64,000 nucleotides of DNA, taken from positions 1 to 64,000 of the forward strand of contig ML769399.1 in NCBI GenBank assembly GCA_009733575.1. Reading direction: 5' to 3'. The notes under the pieces are model-generated. The model ran no database searches. It was not told the origin of the DNA and was given only the letters and a program-made list of their open reading frames with translations. The number at the start of each line of letters is the position of its first letter. Positions within the stretch are counted from its first letter, which is position 1. Of the stretch, positions 55,549 to 64,000 are shown piece after piece. Origin of the DNA: Gymnopus androsaceus JB14. Lineage: Eukaryota > Basidiomycota > Agaricomycetes > Agaricales > Omphalotaceae. The position numbers and the translations under genes were made by a program.

Positions 55549-58199
55549 TCATCCATGTCTCGGAACCTTCCTTGGAACCGGACTTGGGGATACCTCTCTA
55601 TCTCCAGGCAATTTCGGCTCTACTCGACTTGCAGACCGAGTTACTCTTCCAGGAGACACCGGCCTGTCGCCAACCGCCACTTCATCCTTCCCATGATCAT
55701 CATGAGTCCTATCCCTCTTCTTTGAACGGGGCTTGATCGGGCTACCATGGTTTTTATCGACAGTCAAGAACCTATTTTCGGTCGTGATTCGAGGAGTAGG
55801 GGCTGAAATACGAGGACTCGAGGATGCTCCCGGGGTAACAAAAGAGGGTGACGTGCTAGCGATTTTCGGACTCGGTACTAACGAGCCTGCTGTAGCAGCG
55901 GTTGAGATAGCCCCCGATGGGGTGCGGTCGAGATTCATCATACTTGCTGTAATGTGCCTGGAGAGACTCTGAGTTGAGAGAGGTTGTGAAGAAGATGGTT
56001 CCGTTGGGTTGTTGTTGTCAGAGGAGGCTCCATCATCCGGAAGACCACGTTCAGTTACGGGAGGGCTCATCGGGACATCCGAGTCAACCGTTGGAGGCAT
56101 GGAGGATGTATCGGTGTTGGCTTCGATAGGTTTTCCGCCTTCCGCTACTTCGACATCAACTGTGCTCGGGGCGCTCTGAGGGGTATCGAGGTCAGGGATC
56201 CTGCGGTAACCGGCCTGGATGATTCCATGAAATCTACAGTACCGATGTTAGGAATAAAATCAGATAAGTGCGTTGAGACATACTGTTTCTTCTTGGTAAA
56301 GACTCGAAGCAGAACCTCCGCGAACACAAACGGGCGCAGCGTCGAATAGTCCCCATCGTTCGCAGTATGGACTTCTTTGAGAGAGGTGAGATACGAAAGA
56401 CACGCTTAGCATGAACAGAACTCACGATTCGGGTTCAATTTGGAATAGAACTTGACTTTGTCGATGGGATTCTTCTCTTTCATCCCGTAATGGAGTGTCG
56501 AGTGCTCAACCTTGATATCATTGACCGTAAGGTTGTCAAAAGACAAATCATCTTCAGCCCATCCCGCGTCCATATCTACTCTCTCTTCGTCAGAGAGCTG
56601 GTCGTAAGCCTCGCGAGCACATTCCCAGATACGCTGCGGAGTGACAAGTTGCTTGTAGGTGTGTCGTTCCTCCCATTTCACCCACTTTTTGTCAACGCAC
56701 TTGTACAAATCACGGTTTGTTATCGGTCAAAGATTTTCTGCGCAGGTTCGAGTTTCTATGTCCAAGAATTAAAAGAACATCATTTGTGGGTCTAGAGATG
56801 AAACGTACTGGATCTCTCGACTTCTGAATCTCTTGCATCAAGTCGTCGGTAAGCCAAAGAAATTCCTTGGGATCCTTGATCCTCTCCGCTATGTTCAGGT
56901 AAGGCTCAGCGAGCATCAAGGCGTCAACAATCATGTACTCTATCGCTTTCGCTATGACACAATCTTAAGAGTCGTATCAAGAAGAAACCAACAATAAGAA
57001 CACATACCCGTCTTGTGGTTATAGAAGTTCTTGTGAAGTTTATGCCGAGTCTGGAAAACCTCAAAGACCTTGTCGAGGTCTTTATATTCGTAGCATATCT
57101 GCTTCTCTATGACGCGCGCGGATTCAATCAAGCTACACGTATAAACTGAATACATACATCTCATGACAGACGTCTGTGAAAAACGTACCGAGAAACTTGA
57201 AGCTTGATTGGGTCACCGATGGCAAGAGAGTCGCGTTGAATGTAATCCAACCTAAAACATTCAAACAGTTAATAATTACAAGGATGTAAGGAAGGTAAAA
57301 GGATCATGGTCGTACTTGTCCACGTCAAGACCGTTACGCTTGTTCGCAACGATGTCGAATAGGAATGCCTTTTCCGTCCTAGGACCCATTAGCTTAGCAT
57401 CAAAGGAGTTGGGAAAGATACTTACTTGCACCTGTCATGATCACCAGCGATCAACGCCTTGATAAACACGACATCCTTCGGCGGAATGACAATCTTTTTC
57501 TGAGCGATGAGGAAGTCCAGCATCATCTCTGAGCCTTCTTCATGCGTCCACTTTGAGTTCGGTCTGAGAGAGAACAAAGAGTGAGAGGACGTATAAAACT
57601 CGAATATGGATAGCATTACAAGACGTGCGGGATGAATACGCCATCCCATACATGGCTCCATGGTCCATGTCCAAGGTCATGACACAGACCCGCTAGAGTG
57701 ACGCACTGGACATCCCGGTCAGTTATCCTAAGCTCTGGCTGGCTTCGTTGAAGGGCCTGTGACCAGCAGTCTGGCGAGATGAGCGACACCTATGGGTGTA
57801 TAGGTTCATTAAAGCTACAAAGATGATAAACAGCAGCCGCGTACCTATGCAGTGTTCAAATCGGTTGTGCGAAGCACCTGTCCAGATAACGTTTCATAGT
57901 AAAAAAACCAATCCGCGGATGCAAAAAAAAATCATTACCTGCCCAGACATAATAAGTCGTGCCTAGCTGTTTTATCGACCGCAACCTCTGGAAAACAGGC
58001 CTACGAAAGAATCAGAATCAGGCTATTAGATGAATTCAAGGACGTACGAGTCGATAAACTTGGCCATCATCGTAGTGATAAGAACTGCGCCAATCATGCG
58101 TTTCCCGTTCAGTGGTGCCACTGCTGCGATTCCAAATGACTACTACTCACTAAGATCGTGGACCGGATCCTTGATGAAACGAGGGCTGCTTGATTCCAT
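55549..58199 (-). CDS. SAMHD1-like HD-domain phosphohydrolase with disordered tail
   Basis: A multi-exon gene, start [15 protein letters not shown] at 58199. The HD domain is complete: [30 protein letters not shown] (His), [17 protein letters not shown] (His-Asp), [15 protein letters not shown], and [15 protein letters not shown] (final Asp). Then come [22 protein letters not shown] and [17 protein letters not shown], as in SAMHD1 homologs, which are dNTP triphosphohydrolases lowering dNTP pools in the nucleus. The last exon adds about 230 Ser/Pro/Thr-rich residues with a basic nuclear-signal-like [11 protein letters not shown]. No SAM domain is visible. One extra base in the GGG run at 57753-57755 breaks the frame between [12 protein letters not shown] and [14 protein letters not shown]. 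Confidence 0.87.
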
Positions 58200-58222
58200 G
58201 GGGATGACCGAAAAGGCAAAGA

Positions 58223-58303
58223 GACAAAGAACGAAGGTACTGTAGGTGGAAGTTGGGACAAAGAACGAAGGTACTGTAGGTGGAAGTTTGGGACAAAGAA
58301 CGA
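58223..58303. repeat. Short tandem repeat, 34-35 bp, about 2.3 copies
   Basis: The unit starts GACAAAGAACGAAGGTACTG; copies begin at 58223, 58257 and 58292 (the last partial, 12 bp). It lies about 25 bp upstream of the start codon of the HD-domain gene, in its 5' leader or core promoter. Confidence 0.85.
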
Positions 58304-58796
58304 ATTGAAATTGACCACGCGAGAAGTGTCACGTCACCTGCCCGTGATTTAAGCTGCGCGTCGGATTCCCATTCGCGTTTGAATGTATGATTAGTTAGCA
58401 GGTATGGTATGGTAGCTTTGACTGGAATGTTCATCTAGCTCAAATATACGGCAGTAGGTCAAATCAAAAGAAGCGAAGATCCCAAGCAACCTTATTATTG
58501 TCTTGGAGTCGAATGGATATTCCTGATAGAATTCTACTCAACTGTTTCTAGAAATATGTATAGGCAGACATTTTGATATTTCTCGGATGGCTACATAGTA
58601 TGCATAATATGTATAGAGCTGGTATAGAGGGAATACGATGGATACGGGCCATGAATAAATTCCGATAGAGTACAAATGCTACGATCCTGTTGTACACGAC
58701 ATACAAGTAAAGGCGTCTAAGTGATACAAACTGCAGTCAAAAGAACACCGATGAGAGTAGACATCATATTTTGTTTTGATAGTTGGATGCAGGGAC
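58304..58796. other. Intergenic
   Basis: Almost 500 bp between the HD-domain gene and the 3' end of the next gene, with no gene visible. Confidence 0.5.
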
Positions 58797-59794
58797 CTAG
58801 GGTATCAGTGGATTGCGATTCCGTGAAGCCTCGATCTCTCTGAGTCTCTGCCTTCGAAAGACAGATCGAGCAATCTCCACAGACCTCCGAATTTCTTCAT
58901 CCGACCCAAAGCCTGATGCTTCGGGTGCGCTCGCGGAGCCGGTTGCGGAGGAGCTTGGAATAGGCGAAGAGTTACGGGATCTCAAGGTAGAGTAGAGTAA
59001 CTCGCGCCTCGTCCTCGACGAGGACAATGCTGCTGAGCGATTAGCGCTATGACTCGACACTTCTTCTCTTCGCAGAGTCTGGCGGTCCGTAGCACTACGC
59101 AGTTGCCTCTCCATCTCTCGTATACGCTCCCTGTCCAATCGTAGAATGTCTACAAGGCGTCTGCGACTGCCCTGGAGACGATCCTGCACATTACGAATCC
59201 TATCGCGGATTTCAGAGGGCTCGAGATTGGCAGCATAATTTCGGTAGGACGTAGGCTGTGACTGAGGTTCGGAAGAAGAAGTAGCGGCTCTTGGAGGACG
59301 TGCAAGAGAGTCTGGGTCTGCAAAGCGCATTATACCATATAGGTCGTCTTCACTATCCGAGTCGCTACTGAGGGATGAGATGGGTCTGAGTGGAGCTGAT
59401 AGAGCAGTAGCTGTGGACGACTGAGCTGTTTCGTCGTGCAGAGCCTGTCTTCGATATTCGTTTGCTGCACGAACTCTCCTCCTGATTGAATCTAGGACTT
59501 GAGTTCGACGAAGGTCAGATGACATTGCGGCATCCCAGTCGAACGCTGAGGAAGAGCTCGTGGCGGGCGCGTCTGTGGCTGCTGCCTCATGTGATTGGAA
59601 ATTCAATCTCTGCGTCTGCGTATAAATACTACATTAAATATACTGGAACCACACACTAAGTACTGTGTAGTCACACCTTTAAAGAACTCTTCAGAGTTTG
59701 GGTCTGGATGGTCGGGATTCCATCTTCCAGGGCCTTTGGAGGTGGATTCCGGTGTAAAAGTGGGATATTTGGTGGACCATAACGGGCGACCCAT
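58797..59794 (-). CDS. MGRxLWS-family protein 3, helical and Ser-rich (312 aa)
   Basis: Two exons, 59794-59675 and 59615-58797, give 312 residues. The N-terminus MGRPLWSTKYP and the segment DPNSEEFFKG just before the intron match the gene at 31269 in sequence and intron position. Exon 2 has an Arg-rich helical region (RRRVRAANEYRRQALHDET), DSDSEDDLYGIMRF, a coiled-coil-like stretch (IRDRIRNVQDRLQGSRRRL, DRERIREMERQL) and a basic Arg/Ser tail. The acceptor is a tandem CAGACGCAG, so two-codon variation is possible. No known domain. It could bind nucleic acid or act as a scaffold, but that is only inference. Confidence 0.7.
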
Positions 59795-60429
59795 TTCAGC
59801 GAGGATCAGAGCCACCGCCCTTTGCGAAATGGCACGCTCTTAACGCTAGAACAGTCGAAGCTGTATCGAAGTGGTGGAAGAGCGGCGCAAGAGCGGGCGT
59901 CAAACAACTGACCAACAAAAATATCGCGGCAAAGCACGTGAATTAGTTCAAATAAGCGCTTGAGCTTCTGTTCCTCGAACGCGTTACTCGGTCTGCAACT
60001 GTCGTGAACGCGGACACAGTACAGGACTACAAGATCTAAGGGATCTACACATCCTCACAATCATGCTAGAACATGCGTGAGCCTCATGTCATTATTCCCT
60101 CTTTTGTTGTTGACAATTCTTGTTTTCCTTACAAGGTCTTTTTCATCGCATGGTAAACCAATCCAAGAAAGCTGTCAAACATTATTTCCTTTTCCGCTGC
60201 TGCTTGGACCATCCGATTCCCTTCAAAGGAGATTATCGAGTGCCACTCGAGGGCGCGTCCTATATAAGGTAGAAAACCGAATTGCTTCGCACACCAATCC
60301 ACCCATTTTTGCAAAGCGGTTATAATCCCGCCAATTCGACCATGCTCCTCCTCATCAAGCAGCTTCCGCCGTCTCCTGAATACACTTCCCTCGCTATACC
60401 ACATCTTAGGACTCAATAGCAGCCTCAAG
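59795..60429. other. Divergent intergenic region
   Basis: This separates the MGR-family gene 3 (minus) from the zinc-finger gene (plus) and should hold both promoters. A CTATATAAGG box at about 60259-60268 lies on the plus strand 165 bp before the zinc-finger ATG. No gene seen. Confidence 0.5.
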
Positions 60430-61688
60430 ATGCCCCGCGTAACCTCTTTGGTTGGTGTTCCTTTCTTCACCTTATGCCCAGCCTCACTAACGCCTGTCAT
60501 AGAAATTTATCAACGAGTCTACTTGCCAGTGTATCGAGTGCGGTCTCGTACTCGCTCACCGCATTACGACCTGCGCAGACACATGCGCACTCACGGGGTC
60601 GGGATGGCACAAGTGTGAGTGATTATCATCTGGTCCAAGCTCTGCGTACTGATGTCATCCTTTCCTAGGAAATATCAATGTTCGTGGACCGATTGCTCCT
60701 TCGAGACCCTTCAAAAGTCCAACCTCAACACCCACTATCGTACTCAGTGAGTTTCCACTATACAACTTTGTATAGTCATCAATCTAATGTCATTCACAGC
60801 TCGCAAGACAAATCTAAAGTTTGCCCCGACTGCGATTTCAGGACATGCGATCCAGTTCGTCTCTTACTCGTCATCGCAAGAGAATCCACCACTACGTGCC
60901 CAAGCCACGGAAGGCTCGAGCCTCGAAGAAGGATAGTTCAGCGGACTCTCCTCCCCCATCGTCCTCCGATATCGCCGAACTTCCATCTCCCACTTCGACA
61001 TGCGTCCCCATCTTGGACTTTCCACCCTACCCTCGAGTCCAGACTCCGAATCATCCACTATCGACACTATCTCGGAATCTGTCGCGAAGCTGTTCTTCTC
61101 CAACGGTCCTCCCTCCAACTTGGATGATCTCTTCTTTGAACCTGATTTTATGTATCGCCGTCAGGATCCCGAATTCAAGTGGGACGAAATCCGCCGTTCG
61201 CCCGAGCCACGGCCTCTTTCCCCTGCTGTGGAGAGTACACCTCCGCTGGAAAGGTTCAGAGCCTTCCATTCGCTCGAGTCTGAACTTTCTCTCCTTCTCG
61301 GGAATCACCCAACTTCGCCGATGACACTCCCGTACATCGACAGTCAAGGCCCTTGGGATTTATGGCAGAGTAGTAGCAGCATTGATGTTGCTCATACCCA
61401 GTTTCCTGCTCAGCAACTACCGCCTACCCCATATGATTCTGCTCTAAAGTGTATGGAGGAGCTGGAGCCTACGATTCCTGTAACTATCCCGGAAACGGAT
61501 TTTCCGAAATATTTTCGGTCTCGACTTACGAGAATTTCCTTGAACGATCTGCGAGGCCTATGTCTCCGTGGTCTAGCTCGTCGAGCTCCTCTGGTTCCGC
61601 TAGCCCTTTATTTCCGTCTTCTTCGCTGTCGCCTCCGTTATTTACTGGGTCTTTGCTGTCCGAGTTGTACACTCCTCTCGATTTCTAA
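60430..61688 (+). CDS. C2H2 zinc-finger protein, three fingers, frame interrupted
   Basis: Exons 60430-60450, 60503-60614, 60669-60746 and 60800-61688 fit GT-AG signals. Finger 1 begins CQCIECGLVLA and ends DLRRHMRTHGVGM; finger 2 is KYQCSWTDCSFETLQKSNLNTHYRT with its last His spliced from two exons (written here as CSWTDC...NTHYRTH); finger 3 begins KVCPDCDFRTCDP and ends LTRHRKRIHHY. The C-terminal half is Ser/Pro-rich with DLFFEPDFMYRRQDPEF and ends LLSELYTPLDF. It is probably a DNA-binding transcription factor. To read both halves of fingers 1 and 3 and the C-terminus, the frame must change near 60555, 60855 and 61505, each consistent with one missing base, so either the gene is decaying or the sequence contains errors. 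Confidence 0.65.
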
Positions 61689-62111
61689 ACTCGATTTGCG
61701 ATGATTGTATTCTGGACATTTTACTTACTTGTGTATATCTATCTACAGGAAGGATGTATTCTTATTCTTTATTTATCTCTACCTTGGCTCTTTTGTTTTT
61801 GTATCACTCGTAACAAAGTAGCTACTAGTAATGCTACAGCTCATGTATTGGCGCCTTGATTTCTGACGCCACTGCACATCACGTCTCTGCAGCAGAGAGT
61901 GGTTGTGCTATTAGTGAGCTCGTCACGTACCCGGAGTTTATGGAGGTAAGACTCTGAGCGGGTCTGTCGCTAACGGAGATAATAATGGAGGTTAACGGAT
62001 ATAATCACCACCATAAGAGGCACGGCCTCAATGGTTATCGCCAGTGGATCCAACCTCTATATTTGACGGCCATATTCGAACACAACCATCCATCTCTTTC
62101 AATTCCACCGC
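61689..62111. other. Intergenic
   Basis: No gene. Presumed 3' end of the zinc-finger gene and promoter of the nucleotidase gene. Confidence 0.5.
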
Positions 62112-63445
62112 ATGTCTCTACCATTCGCCGCTGAAAAACAATTTGCCATATCTGCAGTACGAAGAGCATGCACCTTGACTTCATCCGTATTTCAACAAAC
62201 TAGTCAAGAATGAAACTCTGACGAAAGGAGACAAGTCCCCCGTAACTGGTGAGTTTTCCTTAATTCTACAATTGATTCTTAAAGGTTCTAATGCAAGTAT
62301 CCTACTACTACTTAGTTGGCGACTTTTCCGCACAAGCATTGATCAATATCATGCTTCACCATGCATTCCCGGCAGATCTTATCGTCGGTGAAGAAGATGC
62401 CGCTGATCTACGCGCAGAAACTGGACTTGGCCTCCGCAACCGCATCGTTGAGCTGGCTAATGAAGCTCTGACTGGAGAACTCGGTCAAGGGGATTATGCT
62501 GAATGGGGAATTGGGCCTGGGTCTGAGCAAACTGCGGAGCAGCTGATGGATGCGATCGATAGAGGGAATTATCAAGGTGGAAGGTCTGGCAGTACGTGTA
62601 TATACTACGTCTCGTGTTACTGCTTCGCGATCGATTAACTTGTGCGTGGATTAGGAATGTGGACGATTGATCCTATTGATGGAACCAAGGGGTTTCTACG
62701 AGGAGAGCAATACGCTGTCTGTCTGGCTTTCCTTGTCGATGCAAAGGTTCAAGTCGGTGTCCTTGGTTGCCCAAATCTGCCTATAGACATGTCAAAACCA
62801 GATGGTGAAAAAGGATGTTTATTCGTCGCTGTCAGAGGCCAAGGCGCACAACAGGTAATTCCTCTTCATCTTTCTTTCTTTAGGTGCGACCTACGTTGAG
62901 ATTCCTTATCCACAGATCAAACTCTCCGGCGCCGACCCCATACCACTATCAATGCCACCATACTCCCCCTCGACATTCAACTTTCTTGAATCCGTCGAAG
63001 CTGCCCATGCGTCGCTTTCCACCAACGACAAGATCTCCAGCTTAATGGGTATCACACGACCCCCTATCCGAATGGACAGTCAAGCCAAATACGCCTGTTT
63101 AGCTCGTGGAGACGGCGGGGCGTATATGCGGATGCCTACTGGGGTTGGTTACAGGGAGAAAATCTGGGTATGTTGTATAATGTATTTCTCCTTTTAGTGA
63201 TAGTATTTGACCATTGAATCGACTTGCTTTGTGACTGCCAGGATCACGCTGCCGGATCCCTCATCGTCGAAGAATCTGGTGGAATAGTCAGTAATTCACG
63301 AGGAGAACCTCTTGATTTTGGATTGGGGAGGACGTTGGGAGAGAATTATGGTGTTATTGCTACTGTGAAGGATGCGCATGCTAGGTTGTTAGAAGTGGTT
63401 CAGCAGGTTACTGCTGCTGATGTATCTGTTCATTCTAAAGCATAG
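62112..63445 (+). CDS. MET22: 3'(2'),5'-bisphosphate nucleotidase (PAP phosphatase, HAL2/Met22)
   Basis: Five exons (62112-62248, 62316-62591, 62655-62854, 62916-63167, 63242-63445) encode about 355 residues. The inositol-phosphatase-fold motifs are present: GEEDAADLR, WTIDPIDGTKGFLRGEQY and WDHAAGSLIVEESGG, the last joined exactly across an intron, and GGRYA-like KYACLARGDGGAYMR. The enzyme removes the 3' phosphate from PAP, a by-product of sulfate assimilation; HAL2/Met22 is inhibited by Na and Li and so affects salt tolerance. Exon 1 has one T too many in the TTT at 62190-62192 (needed to read VFNKLVKNETLTKGDKSPVT), and the summed exon length is one above a multiple of three, confirming the point. 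Confidence 0.88.
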
Positions 63446-64000
63446 CACTGTGGGGATGGAGCTGTAGTCTGGTGGAAAAAATGTAAGAGCAACTCAAGTT
63501 GCTGTGAAAATTTCTGGAGCAGAAAATGGTGGTAATATGTACAGTTTGTTTAGCTTAAACTCACAAAGTGCTCAGCAAGATACATGTGAGTAAATTCCCA
63601 TTTTGATTAAAATATTCCGAGGAAGAACATTTCGAAACAATCTTGTTGACATCATTTGTTTGTCCAATATTCTCGGAATAATTGTTTGGTCACCTATTCT
63701 AGACCTGAACACTGAACAGCCCATCATTGTATTATTCGAAGAATCAAAACTGAATCAAAATAGAAATTCAGTTGCACACAATTCTGTAAGCAAAGTATTG
63801 TTTTATTTTTGAACAAGCTTTCCATCGCCCCACTCTTTTCTGGTGCAGTAAATTACACAGCAACCCAGTGAAATCTGGCATTTATCTTAAGTGGACTATA
63901 GTGCAATCCCCGCAGTGTAGACTGCTGCAGTTGGTTGATCAATGCAAATAGACTTCAATAACGATTAAATAAGCGCTCAGCTGGCCCCTTTCTTCCATTC
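63446..64000. other. 3' flank, no gene
   Basis: AT-rich sequence after the nucleotidase gene. A 69-codon open stretch at 63603-63812 lacks an upstream start context and shows no recognisable feature. Confidence 0.5.

Noticed and set aside
1..64000. tRNA, rRNA or CRISPR loci
   Set aside because: No cloverleaf, conserved rRNA block or regularly spaced repeat array was found by eye on either strand.

Overview
The window comes from a filamentous basidiomycete, very likely an Agaricomycete. Protein genes are split by many introns of about 49-65 bp with GT(R)NGT donors and YAG acceptors. There are F-box/LRR-type paralogs, a DUF7702-like membrane protein, a trichodiene-oxygenase-like P450, a basidiomycete-type Ty3/Gypsy element and a hAT element. 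I see no rRNA, tRNA or CRISPR.

Layout. (1) 1-18.3 kb is repeat-rich. Two copies of one F-box gene with shared flanks bracket an older repeat, which was interrupted by a 10.65 kb Ty3/Gypsy LTR retrotransposon (184-bp identical LTRs, 5-bp TSD) and by a 1.5 kb hAT element (18-bp TIRs, 8-bp TSD). The retroelement carries a gag-pol frame and an unusual second frame downstream of pol. Both are free of frameshifts but hold ten premature stops, nine of them TGA. (2) 18.3-25.5 kb: an F-box gene, an S28 serine peptidase (11 exons), a CENP-C/Mif2-like cupin protein and a Dgk1-type CTP-dependent diacylglycerol kinase. (3) 25.1-30.8 kb: a tandem duplication of 2.8 kb that copied a P450 together with the 5' end of the kinase gene; the second P450 is frameshifted. 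(4) 31-36 kb: two members of a small family with a conserved MGRxL(Y/W)S N-terminus. A third lies at 59 kb. (5) 36-48 kb: a membrane-anchored GH5 exo-beta-1,3-glucanase, a TEA/ATTS transcription factor, a hypothetical gene and a neutral ceramidase. (6) 49.8-63.5 kb: a hypothetical gene, a DUF7702-like 7-TM protein, an O-methyltransferase, a SAMHD1-like HD phosphohydrolase with a disordered tail, the third MGR-family gene, a C2H2 zinc-finger protein and a HAL2/Met22 3'(2'),5'-bisphosphate nucleotidase.

The single-copy genes look like scattered housekeeping and lineage-specific genes, with no sign of one pathway. Lipid metabolism recurs (diacylglycerol kinase, ceramidase), but nothing shows co-regulation. 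A striking technical or biological feature is that many otherwise well-conserved genes carry one single-base frame interruption, mostly an extra base. Exon coordinates were derived by hand from splice consensus, reading-frame phase and family resemblance; no database search was possible.
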